Of a stretch of DNA of 64,000 nt, positions 29,391 through 37,566 are shown piece by piece (positions within the stretch are counted from its first letter, which is position 1; every line of letters starts with the position of its first letter). The notes under the pieces are model-generated. The model ran no database searches. It was not told the origin of the DNA and saw only the letters and a program-made list of their open reading frames with translations. A program made the translations under genes and the position numbers. The stretch is from Oleispirillum sp965228165 (GTDB lineage: Bacteria; Pseudomonadota; Alphaproteobacteria; Rhodospirillales; Rhodospirillaceae): the NCBI GenBank assembly GCA_965228165.1, contig CBDDHB010000003.1, positions 806,001 through 870,000 on the forward strand. Direction: 5' to 3'.

Positions 29391-30912
29391 ACTTGCCGCT
29401 TGCCAGCAGCCTGGCGAAATCGGCGTCGAGCCGGTCGAGGGACGCGTCGATATGGGTGCGGCGGGACTTGATCCAGGCGTTCTGGTCGCCGAGCCTGCGA
29501 TTGGCGTCCTTGAGCATCCGGGCCAATTCGGCGGGTTGCGGCCCGCCGACGGTGGCGCGGTTGGCGACGATCGCCCGGGGGTCCAGGGTGGCGCGGAATT
29601 CCCGTTCGCTCATCGGCAGGTTGCCCGCCTTGTCGTAGTCCTTCACCGCCTCGGCGTAGATGCGTTTGGCCTCGGCATAGGGGAAGTCGAGCGGCCTGAT
29701 GTCGCGAGCCTTGGCGAAAGCGACCACTTCCGAGGCGAAGTGATGGCCGACGCGGAAGGGCAGCTTGTACTTGCGCATCAGCACGTCGGCGAGTTCCTGC
29801 GAGGCCGTCCAGTCGCTGTTGAGTTCCTCCAACGCGCGCTCGGGGTTGACCACCAGGGAATTGAGAATCTTGTCCCATCCCTTGTGGAAGGCGATCGCGC
29901 TCGCCACCATCGCCGCGTTGTCCTTGGCCGATTTGGGATCGATCATGCCGGGGGTGATGTTGTGCATCCGCAGCCCCGGCCCCATGCCGAGGTTCATCGC
30001 GGTCGAGGCGTCGCGGCGGGTGTCGTTGAGCAGGCCGGGATTGCGCTTCTGCGGCATCGCCGACGAGACATAGGTGGTGCCCTCGCCTTCCCGCAGGAGA
30101 ATCCAGGGACGCGGCTGGGCGTACTGGGTCATCGTGTCTTCGATGAAGTTGCCGGCGCGCAACGCCATGCTGACGACGATCTGCCCGACCTCCACCGATT
30201 CGTCCATGGACGAGATCTGCGAGGCGTCGTAGGCGTTGTCGACGATCGCCGCGAACCCCAGATAGTCGGCCATGCGCGCACGGTTCAGCGGCCAGCTGGT
30301 GCCGTTGAGCACGGTGGTGCCCATGGCGCAGCGGTCGATGCGGACATAGGCCTCGCGCAGGCGCTGCGCGTCGCGCTCCATCCCGGCAAGATGGCCGAGC
30401 AACTGGTGGGCATAGCTGTTGGGCTGCGCCGCGACGCCGTTGGTATAGTTCGGCACGATGGTCGCGACGTTGCGTTCCGCCAGCCGCAGCAGCGACCCCA
30501 TGGTGGCGGCGTGCTGATCGGCCAGGGCGAGCAGATTGTCGCGCAGGATCGCCGCGTTATAGGTGGCGTGCATGTCCTGGCTGGAGCGCCCGGCGTGCAG
30601 CAGGGTCACCTCCGGCCCGGCGGCCTTGATCAGCAGCGGCTCGAACTTGATCACCCTGGAGGGGCGAGGCCCGCCAGGCTGGTTGCCCGCGCCGATCACC
30701 TGGGCGATGCCCCGGGCGATGCGCGGGGCCAGGGCCTTGTCGAGCAGGCCTTCGTCGGTATTGATCACCGCCGTGGCCTTGTTGATCTCCCCCAGCCAGA
30801 AGAATTCGTCGCGGAGGGGGAATCGGGTTTCGGCGGACGCGGATGAGGTCATGATCGTTACGGCAATCGTGGTGGCGATCGAAACAGCGGCGCAGGTGCG
30901 GCGGATCGGCAT
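29389..30912 (-). CDS. Exported lyase of the argininosuccinate lyase/fumarase superfamily
   Basis: A 507-residue protein with a signal peptide (residues 1-27, cleavage after SSASA). Superfamily signatures are GRSSQDMHAT (108-117), YTNGVAAQP (156-164) and SSAMPQKRNPG (283-293) with the catalytic-loop serine. Argininosuccinate lyase normally has YTHLQ-AQP, so the second region has Asn where a key His is expected. Cytosolic ASL has no signal peptide. This is therefore a periplasmic relative with altered chemistry and unknown substrate, probably an amine or carboxylate elimination. It is transcribed 12 bases after the UDP-glucuronate decarboxylase gene. Confidence 0.8.
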   Translation of the reverse strand: MPIRRTCAAVSIATTIAVTIMTSSASAETRFPLRDEFFWLGEINKATAVINTDEGLLDKALAPRIARGIAQVIGAGNQPGGPRPSRVIKFEPLLIKAAGPEVTLLHAGRSSQDMHATYNAAILRDNLLALADQHAATMGSLLRLAERNVATIVPNYTNGVAAQPNSYAHQLLGHLAGMERDAQRLREAYVRIDRCAMGTTVLNGTSWPLNRARMADYLGFAAIVDNAYDASQISSMDESVEVGQIVVSMALRAGNFIEDTMTQYAQPRPWILLREGEGTTYVSSAMPQKRNPGLLNDTRRDASTAMNLGMGPGLRMHNITPGMIDPKSAKDNAAMVASAIAFHKGWDKILNSLVVNPERALEELNSDWTASQELADVLMRKYKLPFRVGHHFASEVVAFAKARDIRPLDFPYAEAKRIYAEAVKDYDKAGNLPMSEREFRATLDPRAIVANRATVGGPQPAELARMLKDANRRLGDQNAWIKSRRTHIDASLDRLDADFARLLASGK

Positions 30913-30924
30913 GATGATAGTCCT

Positions 30925-31869
30925 CTAAAGGCGGCCCTCGCGCAGCATCGCGTCGAAATAGGCGATGGTGCGGCGCAGTCCGTCGCGCAGGCCCACGGCG
31001 GGTTTCCAGCCGAGGATCTGTTCCGCCTGGGAAATGTCGGGGCGGCGGCATTTCGGGTCGTCGGCGGGCAGGGGGCGGAATTCCAGGGCGGAGGCGGAAC
31101 CGGTTTCGTCGATGACGATCTCGGCCATCTCGCGGATGGTGTACTCGCCGGGATTGCCCAGGTTGATCGGGCCGGTGACCGCCTCGGGCGTGTCCATCAA
31201 CCGCAGGATCGCCTCCACCAGATCGTCGACGTAGCAGAAGGATCGGGTCTGGCTGCCGTCGCCGCAGAGGGTGATTGGCTGGTTCTTCAGCGCCTGGACG
31301 ATGAAGTTGGAGACCACCCGCCCGTCATTGGGGTGCATCCGCGGACCATAGGTATTGAAAATCCGCGCCACCTTGATTTGCAGGCGATGCTGCCGCCAGT
31401 AATCGAAGAACAGGGTCTCGGCGCAACGCTTGCCCTCGTCATAGCAGGCGCGCAGGCCGATCGGGTTGACGTTGCCCCAATAGTCCTCGGTCTGCGGGTG
31501 GACCAGGGGGTCGCCGTAGACCTCGCTGGTGGAGGCCTGGAAGATGCGGGCGCCGACGCGCTTGGCCAGCCCCAGCATGTTGATCGCGCCGTGGACGCTG
31601 GTCTTGGTGGTCTGCACCGGAGCGTGCTGGTAATGCACCGGCGAGGCGGGACAGGCGAGGTTGAAGATGCGGTCCACCTCGACGAACAGGGGAAAGGTGA
31701 CGTCGTGGCGCATCGCCTCGAAGTCCGGATGGTCGAGCAGGTGGCGCACGTTGCGCCGCGACCCGGTGTAATAGTTGTCGACGCATAAGACCTCGTCCCC
31801 CCGGTCGAGCAGCCGCTCGCACAGGTGGGACCCCAAGAACCCGGCGCCGCCGGTCACCAGAACGCGCAT
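30925..31869 (-). CDS. UDP-glucuronate decarboxylase (UXS-type short-chain dehydrogenase)
   Basis: A 314-residue extended SDR. NAD-binding VTGGAGFLGSHLCE is at the N-terminus, STSEVYGDP is the Ser/Thr site, and Tyr/Lys are in RACYDEGKRCAE. The set NLACPASPVHYQ and FNTYGPRMHPNDGRVVSNFI is typical of UXS, which forms UDP-xylose from UDP-glucuronate. The gene supports exopolysaccharide or LPS sugar supply. It is 12 bases upstream of the exported lyase gene. Confidence 0.9.
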   Translation of the reverse strand: MRVLVTGGAGFLGSHLCERLLDRGDEVLCVDNYYTGSRRNVRHLLDHPDFEAMRHDVTFPLFVEVDRIFNLACPASPVHYQHAPVQTTKTSVHGAINMLGLAKRVGARIFQASTSEVYGDPLVHPQTEDYWGNVNPIGLRACYDEGKRCAETLFFDYWRQHRLQIKVARIFNTYGPRMHPNDGRVVSNFIVQALKNQPITLCGDGSQTRSFCYVDDLVEAILRLMDTPEAVTGPINLGNPGEYTIREMAEIVIDETGSASALEFRPLPADDPKCRRPDISQAEQILGWKPAVGLRDGLRRTIAYFDAMLREGRL

Positions 31870-31946
31870 GGTTTGTCCCCATCATCCCGTCCGCCCGTCG
31901 CGGACGGGAAAACCATAACATCGCCAGATGGTTGCCGCAAAGCCGG

Positions 31947-32384
31947 TTACTTGCGTTCGTCAACGACGTGGCGCAGCAGTTCGGCGAAGGCGGCGAAACG
32001 GGCGATTTCCTCGAACCCCTGGCGGTCGAGGATAAGGTAGAGGCCCTCGCCGTCGTCGAAGACGTACAGGTCGTCCTCGGACCGCCCGATCACCAGACGA
32101 CCGTCCATTTCGTCGAACTCGGCGTGATAGCTTTCGTTGATCTCGGTCAGCGCCGGCACCGCGGTGCGGTCGCGGTCCAAAAGCACATGCTCCGCGCCGA
32201 AGATCTCGATACCGTTCCAGACGAAGCCGTTGGCCTCTTGCAGAAAGGCGGCGAAGTCGCCGGGCAGGTTGGGGACGTCCATATCCTCAAGGAGTTCGTC
32301 GATGAACTCCAGTTCGTCGGGCGACGCCCGGGGCGCGATGAACGGAGTCCGTTCCTGCAAGCACAGAAGCGTTCGCATCGGCAT
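31947..32384 (-). CDS. SMI1/KNR4-family (YrhA-like) protein
   Basis: A 145-residue acidic protein with the SMI1/KNR4 pattern: PGDFAAFLQEANGFVWNGIEIFGAEH and DLYVFDDGEGLYLILDRQGFEEIARF. Many members are immunity proteins for polymorphic toxins; others have housekeeping roles. No toxin gene is adjacent, so either is possible. ATG 32384 is chosen for the GGGAGG site 7 bases upstream; a second in-frame ATG is two codons later. Confidence 0.75.
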   Translation of the reverse strand: MPMRTLLCLQERTPFIAPRASPDELEFIDELLEDMDVPNLPGDFAAFLQEANGFVWNGIEIFGAEHVLLDRDRTAVPALTEINESYHAEFDEMDGRLVIGRSEDDLYVFDDGEGLYLILDRQGFEEIARFAAFAELLRHVVDERK

Positions 32385-32789
32385 CCTGCACCTCCCCCAC
32401 GCGAGAGCGAGGCGTTCAGTATACACCATCGCGGCGGCGCGGTCAGGCAACGAAACCACGGCGAATATCGAACGCGGAAAAGATGATTTTTTCACTTCTT
32501 CAAAGTGTAAGATATGTCATTAAGTCATGAAATATGTCATAAGTTTGTCGGCATAAATATATTTCAATAATATTTCGACACTTCATTAACGGCAAGAATC
32601 GGATCGATTCGGACATGCGCCGGTTTGACGGTGGAACATCTCGCAAACGAGATAAGCGTTTTGATTTTCTGCTGCATGAAGTCATTATGTCCCGACCCCC
32701 GCCCCAACGCATCGGGGGTGGGCTTCGCGCCATCCGCCCGACAATCAGAAAAAAACGCGGCGGAACGACAGACAAGGAGAAAGCGGGAA
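32385..32789. other. 405-base divergent, AT-rich intergenic region
   Basis: No gene is seen. Its left part (32490-32620) is by far the most AT-rich stretch in the window. It contains two ATATGTCAT words 20 bases apart (32512-32520, 32532-32540), an AAATATATTT palindrome near 32555, and GAAATAT/ATATTTC inverse pairs. It should hold the promoters of the SMI1 and DapB-like genes. Confidence 0.6.
32512..32540. promoter_or_regulatory. Tandem ATATGTCAT operator candidate
   Basis: Two copies of ATATGTCAT begin exactly 20 bases apart, about two helical turns, and both are followed by an AAG word (TAAG and AAG). They sit in the AT-rich part of the divergent gap and could bind a regulator on one DNA face. 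Confidence 0.4.
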
Positions 32790-33596
32790 ATGAGAATCGG
32801 CTTGATGGGCTTCGGCAAGACCGGACGGGCGGTATCCACGGTCCTTCTGGGATCGGAAAAGACCAAACTGCAATGGGTGATGCGCAAATCGACGGCGCTG
32901 GAGCACCGTTCGATCTCGGAATTCCTGGGCATCCCCACCGACGAACCGGGGTTGATCTATTCGACCGGGGAAATGACCGCGGCGGAACTGCTGGACGCGC
33001 ACCCGGTCGATGCCATCGTCGATTTTTCGTCCGACACCGGCGTCCTCTATTACGGCGAGGAGGCGGCGAAACGGGGCGTGCCGATCATCAGCGCGATCTC
33101 GATGTATTCGGACGAAAACCTGAACCGTCTGCGCGGACTGGCCGACCGCACCGCGATCCTGCATTCGCCCAACATCACCCTGGGCGTCAACTTCCTGATC
33201 ATCGCCGCGAAGATCCTGAAGAACATCAAGCCCGACGCCGATATCGAGATCGTCGAGGAACACTTCAAGGGCAAGGCGGAGGTCTCGGGCACCGCGCGGG
33301 TGATCGCCGGAGCCCTGGGGGTCGAAGAGGAATCGATCAAGACCATCCGCGCCGGAGGAATCATCGGCGTGCATGAAATTCTGTTCGGCTTTCCCTATCA
33401 GACCGTCCGCCTGAAGCACGAATCGATCTCGCGCGAGGCGTTCGGCAACGGCATTCTGTTCGCCCTGGACAACCTGCCGTCCGGGCAACCGGGCCTCTAT
33501 ACCATGGAGGATCTGATGCTGCCCTATTTCAAGCTGAACGCCTCGGAGCGCGAATTCGAGGAAGCCCACCGCAAACCCTGGTGGAAACTGTGGTAG
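32790..33596 (+). CDS. DapB-like (4-hydroxy-tetrahydrodipicolinate reductase family) protein
   Basis: A 268-residue dehydrogenase-like protein. The NAD(P) motif IGLMGFGKTGRAV opens it and NITLGVNFLI marks the C-terminal DapB domain. The canonical E-x-HH-xx-K-D-PSGTA site reads EEHFKGKAEVSGTA: one histidine is Phe, the lysine remains, and the proline is missing. It is therefore probably a paralogue acting on another imine or carbonyl, not the lysine-pathway enzyme. The ATG at 32790 follows GGAGAAAGCGGGA. Its AT-rich upstream region suggests dedicated regulation. Confidence 0.78.
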   Translation: MRIGLMGFGKTGRAVSTVLLGSEKTKLQWVMRKSTALEHRSISEFLGIPTDEPGLIYSTGEMTAAELLDAHPVDAIVDFSSDTGVLYYGEEAAKRGVPIISAISMYSDENLNRLRGLADRTAILHSPNITLGVNFLIIAAKILKNIKPDADIEIVEEHFKGKAEVSGTARVIAGALGVEEESIKTIRAGGIIGVHEILFGFPYQTVRLKHESISREAFGNGILFALDNLPSGQPGLYTMEDLMLPYFKLNASEREFEEAHRKPWWKLW

Positions 33597-33681
33597 CCGG
33601 TTTTTCCAGCGCAAGGGGGATGATTTTTCCCGCCGTTCGCCCCATGATGAGTGCGACGAAACGGCAAGGGACGACCCCGCG

Positions 33682-34212
33682 ATGTTCAAACGTTTGCTCG
33701 GCCTGGGGGTGGGCGCGCTGTCCGCGCTGACCGCGGCTTGCGACGGCGCGCCGATGACGCAAAGCGTCTATTACAACCAGCACAGCACGCGGCACTATCT
33801 GCAATACGCCACCGCCGGGGGGCCGATGCTGCTGCGGGTTCACGGCAACCCCTTCGTCACCGGCAAGGCCTTTCTCGACCGCATCGTCGCCGCCGAGCTG
33901 GAAAGCACCGTCACCTTCATCAAGGGGGTGCGCCTGACCACCGATCCGGAGCTGGCGCTCCACCCCGAATTCCGGGTGATCATGGTGCTGGGCGCGGACA
34001 AGGCGGTGGACGCCAACGCCCTGTGCGCCGGGCAGGACCCGCGCCTCGACCCACCGAACACCACGCCGGTGCGTATGGTCACCCTCTTCTGCCGCAAGGA
34101 CGAACTGCTGTCCGAGGTGCGGGGATCGATCGGCCCCTCCGCCTCGCCCGAGGACGAAGGCTTCCGCCGCTGGCTGCGCGAGATCGGGCGGACGTTGCTG
34201 GTGCCGGGGTAG
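33682..34212 (+). CDS. Hypothetical lipoprotein-like protein
   Basis: A 176-residue protein of unknown function. Residues 1-20 (MFKRLLGLGVGALSALTAAC) look like a lipoprotein signal with Cys20, although the preceding residues are a loose lipobox. The rest has a mixed alpha-beta composition with no membrane span. It ends 112 bases before pxpB and is not obviously linked to it. Confidence 0.6.
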   Translation: MFKRLLGLGVGALSALTAACDGAPMTQSVYYNQHSTRHYLQYATAGGPMLLRVHGNPFVTGKAFLDRIVAAELESTVTFIKGVRLTTDPELALHPEFRVIMVLGADKAVDANALCAGQDPRLDPPNTTPVRMVTLFCRKDELLSEVRGSIGPSASPEDEGFRRWLREIGRTLLVPG

Positions 34213-34324
34213 TCGGGCTCTGGCTGGCCCAGCCCCCGGACGATTGAGTCCGGCGACGGGAATCCCCGGCCAGAGCGAACCTCGCTTCGTTCTTTTCCGA
34301 CGCTGAGACATCGACGAGCCCACC

Positions 34325-35068
34325 ATGCATGATGGACCGAAGCTGAAATCCTTGGGCGAGGCCGCCCTTTCCATCGAATACGGCGACGCCATCGACGCGG
34401 CGGTGAACGCCCGGGTGATGGCTCTCTACGCCGCGCTGGAAACCGCATGCCGGGAAGGCGCGCTGCCCGGCGTGATCGAAACCGTGCCGTCGTTCCGTTC
34501 CCTGGCGGTGCACTACGATCCCTTGCGCATCGGTCGCGCCGATCTGGCGGAACGCCTGGCCCCATGGCTGGAGTCCACGGACGGCGAGACGACGCATGGC
34601 CGAACCTGGATTCTCCCCGCCTGCTACGAGGGCGACGGCGCCCCCGATCTGGCCGAGGTGGCGGAACGCATCGGCATGACCCCGACCGAGGTGGTCGCCC
34701 TGCACGCCGGAACGGACTACCGCGTCTATATCCTGGGGTTCGTGCCGGGCTTCACCTATCTGGGCGGCGTGCCGGAGCCCTTGCGCCTGCCCCGCCGGAC
34801 CAACCCGCGCACCCACGTTCCCGCCGGATCGGTGGCGATCGCCGGCGAGATGAGCGGCGTCTATCCGCTGGAAAGTCCCGGCGGCTGGCACCTGATCGGC
34901 CGCTGCCCGGTGCCGATGTTCGATCCCGCCGCCGACCCGCCGGTATTCCTGGCCCCCGGCGACGTGGTGCGGTTCCGCCCGATCGGCGCCGACGAGTACG
35001 CCGAGACGAAGGCCCGCGCCGAGGCCGGAACCTTCGAGGTGTCCACCCTTCTGGCGACGGAGGCCTGA
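34325..35068 (+). CDS. pxpB: 5-oxoprolinase subunit PxpB
   Basis: A 247-residue KipI-like (allophanate-hydrolase subunit 1) protein with the diagnostic YILGFVPGFTYLGGVPEPLRLPRR and SVAIAGEMSGVYPLESPGGWHLIG. It is a subunit of ATP-dependent 5-oxoprolinase, which opens 5-oxoproline to glutamate. It leads into pxpC after two bases. The usual pxpB-pxpC-pxpA order is present. Confidence 0.93.
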   Translation: MHDGPKLKSLGEAALSIEYGDAIDAAVNARVMALYAALETACREGALPGVIETVPSFRSLAVHYDPLRIGRADLAERLAPWLESTDGETTHGRTWILPACYEGDGAPDLAEVAERIGMTPTEVVALHAGTDYRVYILGFVPGFTYLGGVPEPLRLPRRTNPRTHVPAGSVAIAGEMSGVYPLESPGGWHLIGRCPVPMFDPAADPPVFLAPGDVVRFRPIGADEYAETKARAEAGTFEVSTLLATEA

Positions 35069-35070
35069 TC

Positions 35071-36027
35071 ATGGCGCGGGTTCGCTTTCTCCGCCCCGGC
35101 CCCCTGGCGATGGTGCAGGATCGCGGCCGCTTCGGCTTGCAGGCTCTGGGCATCCCCACGGCGGGCGCGGCGGACGCCTTTTCCTTCCGCCTGGGCAACC
35201 GCCTGCTCGGCAACCCCGACGGCGCGGCGGCGCTGGAATACTGGCTGCTGGGGCCGGAGTTCGAGGTCCTGGACGCGCCGGTGCGTCTGGCTCTGGCGGG
35301 CGGCGGCGGCACCCTGGTGCATGCCGACGGCAGCCGCGTTCCCCTGCTCGCCTGGCGCACCGCGACCCTTTCTCCGGGCGAACGGCTGATCCTCGGACCC
35401 ACCGGGGCTTCGGCGGTGGGATACGTCTGCTTCGCGGGCGGCATCGACGTGCCGCCGGTGATGGGCAGCCGCTCCACCTATGCGCGGGCGAAGCTGGGCG
35501 GGTTCCAGGGACGCTCCCTCAAGCCCGGCGACGAACTGCCGGTCACGGCGGCGGCGGCGGGGCCGGAACGCAGCCTCGCCGAGGCCCCCTCGGACGGCGA
35601 GGGACCGTTCCGCGTCGTCCTCGGGCCGCAGGACGACCACTTCGACACAGCCGGACTGGAACGCTTCTTTTCCGAGGTCTATACCATTTCGCAGCAGTCC
35701 GACCGCATGGGCAAGCGCCTGATCGGACCAGCGCTGACCTTCGCGCCGGGCAAGGGCGCGGACATCACCTCGGACGGCATGGCGGCGGGGGCGATCCAGG
35801 TGCCGGGCTCGGGCGAGCCGATCGTCATGCTGCCCGACCGCGCCACCGTCGGCGGCTACGCCAAGCTGGGGGTGGTGATCGGCGCGGATCTTTCGCGTTT
35901 CGCCCGCCTGAAGCCGGGGGCGCAGGTGCGCTTCGCCCGCGTCTCGGTGGAAGAGGCCGAGGCCGCCCTGCACGATTTCGAAACCCGGCTGGCAGACATC
36001 GCCGCGTCCGCCGCCGCCCTGGACTGA
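35071..36027 (+). CDS. pxpC: 5-oxoprolinase subunit PxpC
   Basis: A 318-residue KipA-like (biotin-dependent carboxyltransferase fold) protein, opening VRFLRPGPLAMVQDRGRFG, with RSTYARAKLGGFQGRSLKPGD and SDRMGKRLIGPAL. It pairs with PxpB. The ATG sits 2 bases after the pxpB stop. Length is normal. Confidence 0.93.
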   Translation: MARVRFLRPGPLAMVQDRGRFGLQALGIPTAGAADAFSFRLGNRLLGNPDGAAALEYWLLGPEFEVLDAPVRLALAGGGGTLVHADGSRVPLLAWRTATLSPGERLILGPTGASAVGYVCFAGGIDVPPVMGSRSTYARAKLGGFQGRSLKPGDELPVTAAAAGPERSLAEAPSDGEGPFRVVLGPQDDHFDTAGLERFFSEVYTISQQSDRMGKRLIGPALTFAPGKGADITSDGMAAGAIQVPGSGEPIVMLPDRATVGGYAKLGVVIGADLSRFARLKPGAQVRFARVSVEEAEAALHDFETRLADIAASAAALD

Positions 36028-36047
36028 AGAACGGAAGGAACGCTCCG

Positions 36048-36827
36048 ATGCGCCAACAGATCAACCTCAACGCCGACATGGGCGAAAGCTTCGGCGCCTA
36101 CGTCATCGGCAACGATCCGGCGATGCTGCGGGTGGTCAATTCCGCCAACATCGCCTGCGGCTTCCACGCGGGCGACCCGCTGGTGATGCGCGACACCATC
36201 GGCCTGGCCTTCAAGAACGGCGTCTCGGTCGGGGCGCACCCCGGCTTCCCCGACCTGCAAGGCTTCGGTCGCCGCAAGATGCAAATGTCGGCGAAGGAGG
36301 TCGAGTCCATCGTCATCGTCCAGATCGGCGCGTTGCAGGCCGCCGCCGTCGCCGAGGGCGGGCGGGTCACCCACGTCAAACCGCACGGCGCCCTGAACAA
36401 CATCGCGGCGGTGGACGAACCCCTGGCCGCCGCCATCGCCCGGGCGATCAAGGCGGTCGATCCCGGCCTGATCTTCCTTGCCCCGGCGTGCTCCGCCATG
36501 GCGCGGGCGGGCGAGGCGGCGGGACTGAAGGTCGCCATCGAAATCTTCGCCGACCGCGCCTATGCCCCCGACGGCCAACTGGTGCCGCGCGGCCAGCCCG
36601 GCGCGATGATCCACGATCCGAAAGAAGCCTTCGCCCACGTCCTGCGCATGGTGCGGGAACAGGCCCTGTTCCCCCTGGCGGGCGGGCGCATCGACACCCC
36701 GGTGGACAGCATCTGCGTCCACGGCGACGGACCGGAGGCGGAAGCCACCGCGATCCTGGTGCGCGACGGCCTGGCGGCGGAAGGCTATGCCCTGACCCCG
36801 CTGCCCGCGATGACGCGGTTCGCCTGA
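36048..36827 (+). CDS. pxpA: 5-oxoprolinase subunit PxpA (LamB/YcsF family)
   Basis: A 259-residue LamB/YcsF protein, starting INLNADMGESFGAYVIGNDPAML and containing ANIACGFHAGDP and THVKPHGALNN. It is the catalytic partner of PxpB/PxpC. A GAAGGAAC ribosome site precedes the ATG. ybaK follows after two bases. Confidence 0.94.
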   Translation: MRQQINLNADMGESFGAYVIGNDPAMLRVVNSANIACGFHAGDPLVMRDTIGLAFKNGVSVGAHPGFPDLQGFGRRKMQMSAKEVESIVIVQIGALQAAAVAEGGRVTHVKPHGALNNIAAVDEPLAAAIARAIKAVDPGLIFLAPACSAMARAGEAAGLKVAIEIFADRAYAPDGQLVPRGQPGAMIHDPKEAFAHVLRMVREQALFPLAGGRIDTPVDSICVHGDGPEAEATAILVRDGLAAEGYALTPLPAMTRFA

Positions 36828-36829
36828 CC

Positions 36830-37306
36830 ATGGCGAAGACCACCCCCGCCACCCTCGCCCTGAAAAAGGCGGGGGTGGCGTTCGAACTCCTCGCCTACGA
36901 CTACGACCCCGGCGACGAGCGGGTCGGGCTGCAAGCCGCCGCGGCGATCGGCGAAGACCCCGCCCGCGTCTTCAAAACCCTGATGATGGAAACCGACGGC
37001 AAGCCGGTCTGCATCGTCATCCCCTCCGACCACGAGGCCTCGTTGAAAAAGGTCGCCGCCCTCTTCGGCGCCAAGCACGCCGCGATGATGACCCCCGCAG
37101 CCGCCGAACGCCTGACCGGATACCACGTCGGCGGAATCAGCCCCCTGGGACAGAAACGCAAGGTCCCCACCGCCATCGACGAAACCGCGCTCGCCCACGA
37201 CACCGTCACCGTCAACGGCGGCGGACGCGGACTCCAGGCCCGCCTGAAACCCGCCGACTTGATCCGGGCGCTCGACGCCCGGGTCACGGATTTGCTGGGG
37301 AAGTGA
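36830..37306 (+). CDS. ybaK: Cys-tRNA(Pro) deacylase YbaK/EbsC
   Basis: A 158-residue tRNA-editing domain that hydrolyses mischarged Cys-tRNA(Pro). Marks are the GEDPARVFKTLMM segment, a conserved lysine in CIVIPSDHEASLKK and GYHVGGISPLGQKRKVPTAID. It is the last gene of the pxpBCA cluster, two bases after pxpA. Confidence 0.9.
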   Translation: MAKTTPATLALKKAGVAFELLAYDYDPGDERVGLQAAAAIGEDPARVFKTLMMETDGKPVCIVIPSDHEASLKKVAALFGAKHAAMMTPAAAERLTGYHVGGISPLGQKRKVPTAIDETALAHDTVTVNGGGRGLQARLKPADLIRALDARVTDLLGK

Positions 37307-37318
37307 AGGCAAAACGTT

Positions 37319-37560
37319 GCGAGGGGACTCGATCCCCTCGCGCACCCCATACCTTTTTTCGCCGCGCAAGCGGCAGTCATCCATCACGCCGCGCGATCGT
37401 CTTATCGCGCTACGCGCAAAAAACCGGGAACGGGATGCAAGGGTCCGCGACCCTGTGCGGGTGTGGGCGGGCGAGAAACGCAAAGCGTTTCGAGAGACGC
37501 TGGAGGCGGCCCGAAGGGTAAAATCCCGCAAAAAGCGGGATTTTACAGCCCACGGGTTTT
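37319..37560. repeat. Interspersed intergenic repeat, copy B
   Basis: Second copy of the repeat seen at 29238-29390. It has a GCGAGGGG hairpin first (37319-37341), the 80-base core (37346-37425), a small GGGTCCGCGACCC hairpin (37441-37453), a perfect 12-base stem (37518-37546), and AGCCCACGGGTTTT (37547-37560). It sits between convergent ybaK and mtgA. Module order differs from copy A. Confidence 0.75.
37518..37546. terminator. Perfect AT-ended hairpin inside repeat copy B
   Basis: A 12-base stem GTAAAATCCCGC / GCGGGATTTTAC with an AAAAA loop. The GC core flanked by A/T makes it a possible bidirectional terminator between convergent ybaK and mtgA. It is absent from copy A. Confidence 0.5.
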
Positions 37561-37566
37561 GCACCC

